Positions 33,890-46,304 of a DNA stretch of 64,000 bases are shown here, in pieces. How positions within the stretch are numbered: position 1 is the first letter of the stretch; each line of letters opens with the position of its first letter. Made by a program: the position numbers and the translations under genes. This DNA is from Orientallactaga sibirica (Eukaryota; Chordata; Mammalia; Rodentia; Dipodidae), in the NCBI GenBank assembly GCA_036365145.1, contig JAEOAD010000024.1:17175501-17239500 (forward strand). The letters are read 5' to 3'. The notes under the pieces are model-generated. The model made no database searches. It worked only from the letters and a program-made list of their open reading frames with translations, and was not told the origin of the DNA.

Positions 33890-35570
33890 GGACTTTTCTT
33901 TAGTGAGGTAAGCCCAAAGACTCCTCGACAATCACGTGATCACTCAAGCATGGTGAAACTGTAGATGATTCTGCTCAAGGCCAGGTGTGGAAGGAAAAGC
34001 CCCAGGCTTCCGTCATACGACATTGCGCCCACCTCCTTTGTCTACACTCAAGCAGACCATTGTTCTTTCCATGTTGTGCTAGACGGGGTTGAGAAAGAAA
34101 GGAGTAGGCAGTCCTATGGCCACAAATGAAGCCCACGGCCTGCTGAGAATGGTATGACACAGGCGTAGGGCTGAGGTCCATACTGCTGTGGGTTGCTTAT
34201 AGCCAATGTGGACTCACGGAACCAAGATGCCTACAGTCAGCCACAGATGATGCCAATCGATACTGGAGTCCAATAGATGGAACCATATACCCCTGTTTTT
34301 CACCAGTATTCCACATTAGCCAACCGCTGACAATGTCCAGGTGTGGGGACCATTAGAATTGGCACAAGGCTGGATTTCAGTAGCATGAAACTAATTTCAA
34401 AGTCAATGTCTTACACCTATTGTTCTATCCCACCCAAAGCAAAGGAAGCCTGAATCTAAGCTAAGCTTTGCAGCAATATCTCAGTGGTGCATTCTGGCCC
34501 ATGCGAGAACAGATGCAGGCCCAAAGATGAGTATGTCCTAGTGTAGTTTCCATGTGGTGCTGGGAAAGATCGGGTGGCTTTGTCTATGAGTTTTTGGCTG
34601 TGTGATAATGGTGCTGCTCCCAGATCAAAGAGGGATGGTGAGGACAGCACTTGGGGACAAGGCTGATGCTGAAAGGTCACACCTGGGCCTCCACATCTAC
34701 TCCCCCCCCACAAGGCTGGCAATGATGCAAGCAAATACCAGTCTAACCCACAGGTGCACGTCTTTTCCTGACTCCAGGACAGGTCTAGAGGCTCCATCTG
34801 GGATTTCTGTTCTGATACAAGACTTTTGGTTTTTGCCTGATGCTGTATTTCATCATATCAGGCTCATCTCTGAGCATCTGCTCCTGGATAGAGTCTGCCT
34901 CAAGATAGGGGCAGTGTGGGCCTCCTGGCTAACAGTTGCTGAGGCGCTGTCTGCAGCTACTGACCTAGTGATGGGGATTTGGAGGCCCTGTCTGGTTCTG
35001 TGTTTCCTTTCAGCAGATGTGAGTATAGACTTCAAGTCTAAAGTCTGGACATGATTCCTTCTTCTTCAAGCATCAGTTGCTTAGAGCAGGGATCAGGTGA
35101 CACAGGAAATTCTTCCTACCTTCTTCAATGTGACTTATTAGTTTTCTAAAATCACATGCTATCACCTTTGACCTGGCATTGTTAAGTCTAGAGAAAGTAG
35201 TTCATTGTGTCACTAGCTGTTAAAATTGTTATGTCTGTGGGGAGACAATCAATATACAGGCCAGCTATATCTCTACTGTTAGTGCTTTTTTGAGATCCCA
35301 ACATTTAAGAATCTCTCATTTATGTTGTCTGTCCATAATTCTTTTTGTTTGCATCATATAGTGAAGCAAAAGGGCCTAGTAGTAATTTGTTTTGTGTACA
35401 TAGTATGTTCACAGCACAATTTGACCATGAGAATAGAAGTTCTCCTTGTCTAGCATATCTCATCTGGTGAAAATTTAACACATACCCAAACAAATCTGTC
35501 TCACATTGGGAAATGGCTTGGAGCCATGCACCCTGGCTTATCATACAAATGGATGTGACCACTCCTTAAG
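33890..35570. other. unclassified, less AT-rich block
   Basis: About 1.7 kb of distinctly more balanced base composition, by eye, than its surroundings. It has no SINE inside and holds several medium frames: minus strand 33975-34181, 34456-34797, 34853-35035 and 35320-35562; plus strand 34602-35054. None has a domain I recognise. An ICG...AY string in the first minus frame vaguely recalls retroviral envelope proteins, but nothing else supports that. It could be internal sequence of an old endogenous retrovirus (perhaps MaLR/ERVL-like), a decayed pseudogene or unique DNA. Confidence 0.4.
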
Positions 35571-35653
35571 TAAGTACAAGTGGTGCCAAAAATCATTCAT
35601 TTTCTGTTTTAGCATTAGTAATTCCAAACTTGGATAGAAATGACTTACTTAAA

Positions 35654-35656
<3 letters not shown>

Positions 35657-35716
<60 letters not shown>
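35657..35716. repeat. (AT)n microsatellite
   Basis: 60 bp of perfect AT, about 30 units. Self-complementary, so able to form a cruciform. Confidence 0.98.
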
Positions 35717-35718
<2 letters not shown>

Positions 35719-35809
35719 TGTATCTCTTCATATCTGCAGACATGAAAGAAGAGAGAATGAAATTATGTCTGTAAGGGAATTTCTCCTTTAGTTAAAAATA
35801 ATGACAAAC

Positions 35810-36052
35810 GGGGGCTTGAGCCATCTGGCTTAGTGGTTAAAGCACTTGCCTGCAAAGCCAAAGAAACTCGGTTCGATTCCCCAGGATCCAATTAAGACAG
35901 ATGCACAAGGTGGTGAATACATCTGGAGTTCATTTGTAGTGGCTGGTGGCCCAGGTGCACCAGTCTTTCTCTCTCTCTCTCTCTTTCTCTTTCTTCCTCT
36001 GCCTCGTTCTTTCTCTCAAACAAATAAATAAAAATAAAATATTAAAAATATT
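35810..36052 (+). mobile_element. tRNA-derived SINE
   Basis: Head altered (GGGGGCTTGAGCCATCTGGC) but B box GGTTCGATTCCCC intact. TSD AATAATGACAAAC / AATAATAACAAAC at 35797-35809 and 36053-36065. Confidence 0.94.
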
Positions 36053-36065
36053 AATAATAACAAAC

Positions 36066-36884
36066 TAGTAAGAACATCCTTGAACCAGAACCAATATAGC
36101 TACATTACTTAGGAGAAAGAGGCTCTAAAGAACTTGAGGTCCATGTTAGAAAACAGGGAGGCATGATGACTTCAATGTAATGAGAATAAAAATTATATGA
36201 AGATAAGAAGATGAATGAAAGCATGAATTTTAAAAGAAGAATACAATAAGAACAAATCAAACTGGCAACTAATTTACATTTACAATGGCACCAGAACAGC
36301 TATATAAACAAAAGAGGGGAATGACTTGAAAAGTGTAATGCTTACTAAAAGCAAAGAAAATAAAAAGCCTGAGTGAGTTGAGAAAAGCAAGGCGAGTGTA
36401 CATTTGGAACAGAAAAGCTATTAGATCACACATTCTAAGAAAAGTACCTAAATTTGGAAAAAATATCTGTGGGGAACAAAAAATAGGATGACAGTTTTCT
36501 GAAAAGAGATGCTATCTTACCAGAACAAATGTACACATAAAAATAATTCCTACTAGCTCCAAAAAAAAAAAAAACACATTCTTTAAAAAAAGGAAAACAT
36601 TAAATGTTTTATCATAAAGGATAAAATGGAGACCTACCCATAATCCTTTGAGAAAATGAATGGGAACTGAAAGCATATTTTCTCATTCAAATCACCTTCC
36701 ATTTTTTGTGAAAAGCCACAGAAAAGCGTCAGGAGTACACACATGCTCACGGACAACGCCACCTCAGTTCTTTCTTTGAAATTAAACAACAGTTTGACTC
36801 CTACTCCTGATGATTGAAAAGTGGGATAAATTTAGGAACACAAGGACAAAAGTCTCAGATTAAAATCAGCACTATTAATAGTCA
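36066..36884. other. A-rich unique DNA
   Basis: No repeat recognised apart from A-runs near 36561 and 36585. Confidence 0.5.
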
Positions 36885-37078
36885 TAGTAACATCAGTTAA
36901 CATTTATTGGGGGTTCATTTTCTTCCCAGTACCTGATATGAATCATCTCCAGTTATCTCTATTCATCTGAAGCAAATATACTGAGACTCGAATGTATTGA
37001 ATATTTTTGCCAAGATTTTGCAGTTAATACATATCTTGCGTGCATGTAAGCTCATGGTTTTATCATTGCACTAAGTAC
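36885..37078 (-). mobile_element. MIR relic (probable)
   Basis: AACATTTATTGGGGGTTC, TATTCATCTGAAGCAAATA and TTTTGCCAAGATTTTGCAG follow the order of the reverse-complement MIR consensus, very diverged. Confidence 0.5.
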
Positions 37079-37319
37079 CTTACTAGCTTTGAAACACATC
37101 ATGTTTAGATACATGGATTGTAGTCTGCTATGAAAGCTTGGTTCGGGTGTTTCTCTTCTATTTACCAGTTTATTAACAACATGGTTTCTTTTACTCCTTG
37201 ATTCACATAATGTCTGTGAAAATATGAAACTTTGAAATACAGCCAAGGAGAAGCTATTCTTTCCTAGAACTTGCTGGTCAAATAATAGACTCTTTTCTAC
37301 GCACATTAGCATCAGGAAA

Positions 37320-37405
37320 GGTCAGCAAGGAGTCAAGGCCATTGGGCTTCAAGTGGCAGAGATGGGATTTGATCTAAACCTCTGTGCTTTCACTAAAATG
37401 ACTGG
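37320..37405 (-). mobile_element. MIR relic fragment (probable)
   Basis: AGTGGCAGAGATGGGATTTG with CTCTGTGCTTTCAC matches the tRNA-like end of antisense MIR. Confidence 0.5.
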
Positions 37406-37459
37406 CACACTAAGGGATTTTTTTCTTCTTTCATAAATTGGGATGTTACATATAAAATA

Positions 37460-37626
37460 GTGATTTTCTTTATTTTTTTATTTGTTTATGTGTGTGTGTG
37501 TGCCAGGGTCTCTTGCTGCTGCAGACCGATGCTGTCTGGCTTTATGTGTGTGGCTGAGGAACTGATACTCAGCTGCCAGACTTTGTGAGCAAGCATCATT
37601 AATCACCGAGCCACCTTCTAAGCCCT
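37460..37626 (-). mobile_element. tRNA-derived SINE, old
   Basis: GTGCCAGGGTCTCTTGCTGC, then ACCGAGCCACCTTCTAAGCCC. The tail has become a TG run at 37490-37502. Among the most diverged copies here. Confidence 0.75.
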
Positions 37627-37629
37627 AAT

Positions 37630-38634
37630 TATTCCCTTTTTTAAAGAACTTGAAAAGTCATTTATTATAGTTTATAGTTATATAAGCTAATCAATTGGAT
37701 GCTAACAGAAATCTCTCAATAATGCCTAATATTTGCCTTTCTCCATCAGAGATTTTACTGTGACACTTATCTTCACAATGAGAATATCATTGGCAGCGTT
37801 AACCTGCAGGAGAGAGAAAAAGAAGTAGAAAACACATTAAAATGTTAAGAGACGATATCTGCGCATGGAAATATAGATATTTTCTTTCTCCTGCCAATTT
37901 ATAGTAAATGATAGGTTTCCCTCCAAATTCCTAGGCAGGTATATATTTAGTAGATAAGCACAGGAAATAAAAATTTAGGCATATAATGATGACATGAAGG
38001 GTAAGAAATTCTTGAGTGTTTATTCTTGGATGATATGGCTATCAATGAATATTTCATGTTTTTTTCTGAGTTATTCACACAAGTTTATGCACAGTAACTT
38101 TCAATAAAACTGACCTATACTTCGCACATCAGAGATACTTGAAAACTGCAAAAACTCTGCATTCTGTTATTGGCAGCGTTTGGTTTGCTTACACTTGTCT
38201 GGGGTTGACCCAGGCTTTAAATGTTATCTATGATATCAAAACTCTAAACCAAATTGAGAAAAACCCAAGGGTCTTTAAATCTCATATATGCATAATTTTA
38301 ACAGGAACTAATCACATCCTCATCATGTTAATCACATTTTTACAAAGAAAATTATTCATATAAGCCGACACTTAATATTACATATTTATTGTGTATTCAA
38401 AAATTTATTAATTATTAAATTACCTGAAACAAACTAGTCAATATAAAGTGTGTACTATTTCTTTGGAGTAATTTATTCAGCCAACTGTGATTGATAAATG
38501 TAGCTTTGTTGGGGTTCTTAAGTTTAATGTGAGGTAATAAATATTTATTGGTGATTTCTTGGCATCAGGTACAGTGCTAAGAGAAGAGAAACATTTTATT
38601 TAGTAGAATTTTCATCAAAAAGAGCACCATTCAG
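37630..38634. other. AT-rich unique DNA
   Basis: AATAAATATTTATTGGTGA at 38536 may be the edge of an old mammalian repeat. Nothing else recognised. Confidence 0.45.
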
Positions 38635-38852
38635 GATGGGGAGATGGCTCAGCAGTCAAAGATGTTTGCAACACCTGGTTCACTTCCACAGTGTCCAAGT
38701 GAAGCCAGAAGCATCTGGAGTTGTTTGCAGTGGCAGGAGACCCTGGCATGACCATGCTCACTCTTGCTGTCTCACTCTGTCTTTCTCTCTCTCTATTCAT
38801 ACCCTCTCTCTCTCTGCTTGCCAATAAATAAATAAAATATTTCTTAAAATAG
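38635..38852 (+). mobile_element. tRNA-derived SINE, diverged
   Basis: GGATGGGGAGATGGCTCAGC, CATCTGGAGTTGTTTGCAG and AATAAATAAATAAAAT tail. Weak TSD around AGCACCATTCAG / AGTACCATTTAA. Confidence 0.88.
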
Positions 38853-39442
38853 TACCATTTAATTTTAACAAGAGTATGTACATATTTTTAAACCATTTTA
38901 AAGGCAGCTACTGTGTTATTTGCCAAGTAAATTCCAGAAAGAATATTTAAATAGTTTTGTGTTGAATAAAATATCAAACATACCTTCATTTATGCAACAG
39001 GAAACATTGTATTCTCCCTCTTTATCTCATGATCATCACTTAGTTGCTTGAAATTAATACTCCAAGGGATATTCTTGCATAACTTAAAATGTAATGACCA
39101 ATTTAGTATTAAATAGAAGTCTTAAAATAGAGAATCATGTAAACTTAGTTTCAAAGACTGTGCAAATCCCTACATAATCATCATTAATACTCAAATAATT
39201 GAATTGCATATTGATAATGGTCTTTTGGAATACATAGTATATGAATAAGGCAATCTATTTAGTTTCATTCTAATACAAAATGAAATAAATTAATACACTG
39301 AGATTATGATGATTATAATACTCTTTGAATCTCAATGGTCTACTAGGATATTATGTGGAAAAATAGTCAAGAGGAAGAGAACAGGGTAAATAGAGGTGGT
39401 GATCTTGAGGCTGCAGAGTAACATTTACTAACTGTGCCAGTC
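38853..39442. other. AT-rich unique DNA
   Basis: Nothing recognised. Confidence 0.5.
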
Positions 39443-39449
39443 ATTTAAC

Positions 39450-39677
39450 TTATTTATTTATTTGAGAAAGGAAGAGGAAGATGAGGGACAGAGAGAAAGA
39501 GAGAGAGAGAGAGAGAGGGAGAGAGAATGGGTGCACCAGGGTCTCCAGCCTCTGCAAATGAACTCCAGACACATGTGCTATCTTGGGCATTTGGCTTATG
39601 TGGGTCCTGGGGAATCAAATCTAGGTCCCTTGGCTTTGCAGGCAAGTTCCTTAAGCACTGAGCCATCTCCCCAGCCC
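39450..39677 (-). mobile_element. tRNA-derived SINE
   Basis: Minus copy with GAGA tract at 39496-39518 and 5' end GCCATCTCCCCAGCCC. Flanks CATTTAACTTATTTA and CATTTATGGATTTA look like a decayed TSD. Confidence 0.93.
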
Positions 39678-39679
39678 AT

Positions 39680-40184
39680 TTATGGATTTATTTAATCATT
39701 TAAATTTTGAAGGATCCAATATGTGTAGAGACTAAAGATGCAAAGATAAACAGCAGTCAGTCCCAAGGTACTGAATACACTCTATGGGCAGCTACATAGA
39801 CCAGAGGGCTCCTCACCCATATTTCTTGTTGCCTGAAATTGGACAGTTAGTTTTATTGAGATGCCTTTAAAACTGTTGACTCTCAGAAATGATTGTTGCA
39901 AGTAAACTGAAGATTTATTCAAATTACTAATGAAGATGTAGCTTCTTTAAAATAAAATTATTCTCATACTCTTTGTGATGATCAAATGAAAATGTAAAAT
40001 TATCTGGTAATAATAGTATTTTGGAAGCTGAGGCAGAGCCATCTCAAACTGGAGGATGCTTTGTGGGAGAGAGAGAAAGAGAGGGAGGGACATTCTCTTG
40101 AGGTTGTTCAGAAGAGCTTTTGCAGTACTTTTGCTCTGTTGTCAGTACCGGTCCTATCTTCCAAACTTACTGTAGATCCCTAAG
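39680..40184. other. unique DNA
   Basis: GGAAGCTGAGGCAGAGCC at 40024 may be a B1 scrap. Nothing else recognised. Confidence 0.4.
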
Positions 40185-40201
40185 AAAAAAATATAGCAAT
40201 A

Positions 40202-40362
40202 ATACAAGAAAAAGATGATGACATCAAATTAAAAGAGAGACTAGTGGAGAGAGGGAGGGGATACGATGGAGATTGGAGTTCTAAAGGAGAATGGGGGGAG
40301 GGGAGGGAAATATGCATTTTTTTTGTATGTAAGTATAGAAGTTGTCAATAAAAAAAATTGAA
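40202..40362 (+). mobile_element. severely 5'-truncated rodent LINE-1
   Basis: Only the last 160 bp of an L1 3' UTR remains: AGATGATGACATCAAATTAA, a G-rich tract, and GTTGTCAATAAAAAAAATTG as polyadenylation end. Perfect 17-bp TSD AAAAAAATATAGCAATA at 40185-40201 and 40363-40379 shows genuine target-primed insertion. Confidence 0.92.
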
Positions 40363-40379
40363 AAAAAAATATAGCAATA

Positions 40380-41189
40380 GAAGCATGGAAGTGGGCTAGA
40401 CAGGCCAAGACTGGAATATTCAGATGAATTTAAATCCTCATCACTGTGTGGGCACCTAGACAATGTAGAATTAGGTATAAAGGTAACCTATTTCCTGTGT
40501 GTATATAAGTCGGTTATTCCTTGCAATGCTGTCATGTGTTGGATTCTTATGTACCCATTTCGGGCCCTCCCTCTCAGTAACTACTTCCCCTGTCAACTGC
40601 CCTGTTGGCTAGTTACATTAAGTAAACCATCACGTATGCCACCTGAAGGTATTTTCTTCAATTTCTTGGCAACCTATCCCACTGCCTTGTAGCAATCTGG
40701 CAATGTGGGTTTAAGTTTGTTTAAAATTTTGAAGTGCAGGCCAGCCTACCACATTCAAGTCTATTTGTCATCCATCTACCTTGAACCACTTCATCCAGTT
40801 TCATGTGCTCCTCCTCCATAGCCTGATCTTGTCCACTTGAAGTTCCTGCAGATGCATTCTTCCTCTGATATTATGTCCTTCTGAATCCCACCATCTCTTG
40901 GAAATAGCAGTGCCACTAAGCAGAATTAATATCTCCTCTCTTCATAATTAGCTGTAATGTGATTTAAACCTCTTTAACTATTCTTCTTCCTTTTGTTCTT
41001 CCTTTCCTGTACAATCATCCCATTTTACTAAGAATAAATCCCACCGAAACCAGACACTAATAATACTAAAGTGGTTCCCTTTGAATCATGCCCTCGTACA
41101 ACCCTTTTCCTTTGAATGGGGTGGAAACTCTAACGGCAAACCAATAGAATCTAACAACGATGAGTTACTGTGCACCTATCTAATTTTTC
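40380..41189. other. unique DNA
   Basis: No gene or clear repeat. Composition is slightly more balanced at 40540-40900. Confidence 0.45.
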
Positions 41190-41500
41190 AGCCTAGCTGA
41201 ATGATGGCTTTGAAGAAACAGGGAGCATCTTGTGGAGAGCATAAGCAAGGATCATGCTAAAAGGACCTTTGGGTGACCTCCAAAAGTGGAAAGCTGATCT
41301 TGGCTGTGAGAGACCGGCAAGAAAACAGAGACCTCACTCCAACAGGCACCAGGAACAGCTGTGCTGAGCTCTAGAAAGAAATATGCTGACTAATGCTCTG
41401 CATTCAGACTCTAAACCAAGGTTTTGAGCTAAGCAGCCAGTTACTCTTATGTCCAGAGACTCCTGACCCACAGAAGCTGGGAATTAGCTAATACATCTAA
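41190..41500 (+). mobile_element. MaLR-type LTR relic (possible)
   Basis: GAAAACAGAGACCTCACTCC, then CCAGAGACTCCTGACCCACAG and GGGAATTAGCTAATACATC resemble the R/U5 side of old MLT-type LTRs. Confidence 0.4.
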
Positions 41501-42090
41501 TGCTAGGTTGGCGGTTGATTGGTTATGCAGAAATGGAAAATGTATGTGAACCCTTACCTACTTGTGACTTCTCTCATAGCACTCAAGCCATTTCAGTGCC
41601 TTACCTCATGGACTTTTGGAGATGAAGGTCTCTCTGTTGAATTACAATAGTATTTCCTCACCTTTTCTGTACCTGGGTCCTTCACAATCTAAGCTACTTC
41701 ATCTTAAGTTACCCCTCATCAGACTTTTTGGCTATTGTGTCTCAAATTGATGTTCCTTCATCTCATCATGACTTTGCACAAAATTTGTTTTTTTTTTTTA
41801 ATGGCATTCATCGAAATATATTAAAACTCAACTACTTACTAGCATACTTATTTCTGGATCCACGATTGTTAGAAGCTAGAGAGCATATGTTTCTGGATAT
41901 ACATTATCACATCTCAGTAACTGTGATACAAGGATGAGTCCAGGAAAGATAAGGTCACAAGTAGTTCTGACAGTAAGAGGGATGAAGTTTTGTTTAGGCT
42001 GGGATAACAAGGATAACACTTGTTCTGGTATGCAGAGTTGGTTCCTACCACAGTAGTGATGCAATTAAGATTTATTATTTAGGGGACTAG
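41501..42090. other. unique DNA
   Basis: Short frames on both strands (41728, 41876). No domain. Confidence 0.45.
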
Positions 42091-42103
42091 AATAGAATGA
42101 AGG

Positions 42104-42301
42104 GAACTGGAGAGACAGTTTAGTGGTTAAGGTGCTTGCCTGCAAAGCCAAAGAACCAGGTTCAATTCCCTACTACCCATGTAAAGCCAGATGCATAGGG
42201 TGGCACATGTGTCTGGAGTTCATTTGCAGTGGCTAGAGGCTCTGGCATGCCCATTATCTCTCTCTTTCTCATAAATAAATACATAAATAAATATTTTAAA
42301 A
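42104..42301 (+). mobile_element. tRNA-derived SINE
   Basis: Perfect 13-bp TSD AATAGAATGAAGG at 42091-42103 and 42302-42314. B box GGTTCAATTCCC and TAAATAAATA tail. Confidence 0.96.
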
Positions 42302-42404
42302 AATAGAATGAAGGATGGCAAAGAATTTATTTACACAGTGAAACAAGCAGGTAGATTGGAAGGGAGATAGGTTGATAACTTGGTAGATAGAGAATGTTAG
42401 GGAA

Positions 42405-42616
42405 CGGGCTGGGGAGATGGCTTAGCACTTAAGGCACTTGCTTGCAAAGCCAAAGAAACATGTCAGAATATCCAGGTCTCACATAAGCCAGATGCAAAGT
42501 GATACAAGCACATAATGTCACACATGTGCCACAAGGGGGTGCACATGTCTGGAGTTTGTTCACAGTGGCTGAAAGGCCCTAGTGTGCCCATTCTCTCTCT
42601 CAAAAAAAAAAAAAAA
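42405..42616 (+). mobile_element. tRNA-derived SINE, long subfamily
   Basis: Extra mid-segment (CATAATGTCACACATGTGCC) and pure poly(A) tail. TSD AGAGAATGTTAGGGAA / AGAGAATGCTAGGGAA at 42389-42404 and 42617-42632. B-box region damaged (CATGTCAGAATATCC). Confidence 0.95.
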
Positions 42617-42632
42617 AGAGAATGCTAGGGAA

Positions 42633-44127
42633 GAGTAATAATTAATGATGGAAAACACAGCTCACTGGTTTAATTACTGGTTCTGAAAGAGAATATAGGA
42701 AGGAGTAGGTAACGTGATGTTCAGGTTTGTGACTTGGGTTCCTTGGTGTTTAAGAATTTTCCATCACCAAAATTTGCAATCCAGTAGTAATAAGTCATAT
42801 CTGTGTTTTCTATACATTCTTGTACTTTATACTCAAATTGTGAGTTATAATTGTTAGCACTGTGATTGGCTGAGCACACAAATAATAAAGCAGTCAAGAA
42901 TTGCAAAGATTTTGAAAAAATCTAAATGAAGCAAACCTTCGGTATCTTCCTGAATTATAAACTATTTCAGGCAAAAATAGAGGAATAATCATTTTCTTCT
43001 GATGTGTCTTCCATAATCCATAGACAAATAAATGACTCTTGCAATATGCATTAAACTTATTTATAGATTTTCTACATAGTTGATTCGTCTCACATGCATA
43101 CTGTCTGTATGAAATGTAGATTGTTAAAGAACTTTTACTGTCATGTTTAAACTATAATGCATGTACATGTATCATTAATACTGTTCTACACAAGCCTTTG
43201 ATTCTACAGGTCTTGAAGACAGCTAACTCTGGGCAAAGAATTAGCCTTTTCTTGGTCCAAATGGCTCAATAATTTAGTTGAAGGGACCTAATACATTGAA
43301 ATGAGTATTTTTTTTTTTGAAAGCTTTCTCAACAAAATTTCTTGCTTTTGGTACACTCAGACCTGGTTAATTGGGTTCAGTTTGTGAAATTCATCTTTTT
43401 GTACTTTAAAATGTGCCCTCAAATTTAATAACATGTTAATTTAAATTGTCTGGTTACTGCTTAGGTACACAAAGCAAGAAAACCATGGAAATAGAGAAAT
43501 AAAACTTAGGTTAATAATCTGATTGATTCTTCTATTAAGATAAATGCTTCATTCGCTATTTTCAGATGAGCTCTGTGGTCTGAAGTAACCCTATGTGAAA
43601 TTACCTATGATGCTTTTCAGTAAACAGGATCTGCATTTAGCTTTCTTTCTCTCTTCAATGGAGGGTATAAATTAAGTGCAGATTTTCTCAAATGACTCTC
43701 CCCGTGACAGACTGCTTATTTTTGTGACTCATAAAGGTGTTATTCTGGTATCACTTCATACTCAAGTGGTGACACATCTGCTTGTTTTCACATTCTATAA
43801 CAAAGCTAACACAGTGTGGAAATTGGCTAACAAGATCTACCTGAAGAAAATATTACTTTCCATAAAAATATCATGATCATGTCATTAAGGAGGGTTTGAA
43901 AAGTTTAATGGATTCCTGGGCTTGCACCCTGGAAAAAACCACATTGCCACACTCATTTATTGAGTAAAAGAGGTTAGAAGTCAATCTTTGGCAAGGACAT
44001 AGAAAAAAAAAAAAGTCAGCTTCTTTTAGACATAAATATATTTGTCCTTGAACTCCAAATAGTTAATTATTTTTCAATAATATTTCTTGTTATTCTCACA
44101 TATTTCTCTATGTGCGGTTAATGGCAT
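42633..44127. other. AT-rich unique DNA
   Basis: Nothing recognised in 1.5 kb. Confidence 0.5.
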
Positions 44128-44143
44128 AAAACTTTCTCTTTTT

Positions 44144-44360
44144 AAAAAAGATTTTATTTATTTTTATTTATTTATTAGAGACAGAGTGAGGGGAAGAGAG
44201 AGAATGAGAATGGGCATGCCAGGGCCTCTAGCCACTGCAAATGAATTCCAGATGCATGTGCCACCATGTGCATCTGGCTTATGTGGGACCTGGAGAATCG
44301 AACCTGGGTCCTTAGGCTTCACAGGCATACACCTTAACTGCCAAACCATCTCTCCAGTCC
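44144..44360 (-). mobile_element. tRNA-derived SINE
   Basis: TSD AAAACTTTCTCTTTTT / AAAACGTTCTCTTTTT at 44128-44143 and 44361-44376. Complement of B box GAATCGAACCTGG at 44296. Near consensus. Confidence 0.95.
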
Positions 44361-44376
44361 AAAACGTTCTCTTTTT

Positions 44377-45334
44377 TAAATGTCAAATTATCATTTCTTA
44401 TTCATGCTTCTTGACAATTGATACTTTCTAAATATGTTATTGAGCTTTATTTATAGAGTAGAGAAAAATTGTCTTGTTTGAAAAGGTGTTTGTCAAAGTC
44501 AATTTCTGTTCTTAGTGTGGGATACTGCATAATAACATGCTGATGGAAGATTATCTTGAAATGTTAAATATCTACTACGGCCCTTATTAGTTTTCATAAT
44601 ACTTTGTATTTGCTGACTACCTACTGTCACGCATTGTCTTACATCTTTACAGTATGTAATGTGTGGAGAAGGCAAGTTCTTTGACTTTGCCACTTCTCAC
44701 TAGCAAATAGTCAAGACCTAACCTGGTAAAATGTAAAAATGGTGAGTAACATGCAAAAATTAGAAGTAGTAGTTATTAAAATGAAAACTTTAAATTGAGC
44801 AATAATTAAGTCATTTTTTTTCACAATCAAACTAATCCAGATCAGCTTCAGTTACTGGAAGACATTCAAACAAGTTTCAAATAAATCCCTCCCCATTTAT
44901 ATCTGTTCTTTGGATGAAATCCTAATCATACTTTGGGTTTTTTCCCCCATCATTTTCTAAAAAAGGCCTCCTTTGCCTTTAAAATGAATAATTTTTAGAG
45001 TAAAGTTACATTTCCTATGATTAATTCCAATAAGACTAGAAGGGTTAAATTATAAATTTTAATATAAAATATGCTGTTATAAAGGAATTCAGGAAAGTAA
45101 TTCCATGGACAAATGGGGTCATAAAATAATTCCGCCAAATATTTAGAGAAAAGTTAGGACATTAAAAATATTGAAAAACATTCAAAATAATCTATGAAGC
45201 AGGAAAAATACTGATACATTATTTGATAGATTATGTGAGCAAAGGAAATTACTCAGTAATAGTGCATATAAATATTACATAATTTTAAAATAAAGTGTCA
45301 GTGAGTATACTCCAATATTACAAATAATATATTA
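44377..45334. other. AT-rich unique DNA
   Basis: Nothing recognised. Confidence 0.5.
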
Positions 45335-45702
45335 TGTTTATTATGGGTTTAAATATTTCATTTCCTTAAAATTCCTATGTTGAAGGTATAACCCCTGAAG
45401 AGATGGTATTTTGAAATGGGACCTCTGTGTTAATTAGGATTGAATGAGGTCATAAGGGCAAGGATCTGGATTTAGCTTATTGTCCTTATAAGATGCCACA
45501 CGATTTTTTTCTCATTCTCACTCTTTTGTCAGAACACAGAGGGAAGTGGGCCATCCACAAGTCATGAGGAGCCTTCACTGTGAAGTAAGTCAGCTGGCAC
45601 CTTGATCTTGGGCTGCCCAGCTTCCAGAGCCATGAAAAATAAATTTTTGTTGTTTAAGCCACTCATTTGTATCATTTTGTTAGGGTAGCCTGAGTACAGT
45701 TA
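45335..45702 (+). mobile_element. MLT1-type MaLR LTR
   Basis: CCTATGTTGAAGGTATAACC, TTAGGATTGAATGAGGTCAT, GGCACCTTGATCTTGGGCTG, AGCCATGAAAAATAAATTTT (polyadenylation signal) and CATTTTGTTAGGGTAGCC reproduce the order of the MLT1 LTR consensus. Old and diverged. Confidence 0.85.
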
Positions 45703-46293
45703 TAGATTTTATTACAAAGAATTGAGATGCTATTACAGTAATACCAAACAATGTGGAACTGATTTTTGAAATGGGTAGAGCTATGTGAGCTTTGAGTTAC
45801 ATGCTAGAAAAAGCTTGAATTATTGTGAAGAAATTGTTAGTAGAAATGCGAATGTTAATTTTTGGTGAGGGTTCAGAAGGAAGAGAAGAGAGCCAGAGAT
45901 AAGATTTTTCATGTTATAAAGAGCACAGGTATGACTGGGATGATAGTGGGGATGTGGACATAAAAGTGTCTTCTGGGTAAGGTCTTAGAAATGAAGAATA
46001 AGTTACTGGAAACTAGAAGAAAACTATTCTTACTGTGAAGTGGCAAAGAACAGGGCCGAACAGTGTTGTTGTGTTTGGTGAAAGGTTGGGTTTGAAGGAA
46101 TAATACTTATATCTGATTTAGTGATATTAAAGGACATTTGGGCTTTAGATTTTAAGGTGGTTGCTAGAATGACTTAAAGACTGATTAAAAGAAACAATTA
46201 TGTTTTGCCTTCAAGAGGTGTTGAATTCTAAAATACTAGGGGCAGAATTATGTGGACTATACTTTTGTGTGCCCTTTAGAGTCATATGTGAAA
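45703..46293 (+). mobile_element. MaLR internal sequence (probable)
   Basis: Immediately 3' of the LTR: CAATGTGGAACTGATTTTTG, TGGGTAGAGCTATGTGAGC and GTGAAGTGGCAAAGAACAGG fit the start of the non-coding-decayed internal region of MaLR elements. No intact frame. Confidence 0.6.
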
Positions 46294-46304
46294 GCTTTTA
46301 TTTC

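Noticed and set aside
33975..34181. Possible retroviral envelope remnant (ICG...AY string)
   Set aside because: Only a handful of residues fit. The tryptophan/cysteine pattern expected next is absent, so similarity may be chance.
34602..35054. 150-codon plus-strand open frame as a gene
   Set aside because: No recognisable domain. Overlapping minus frames of similar length show that frame length is not informative in this less AT-rich block.
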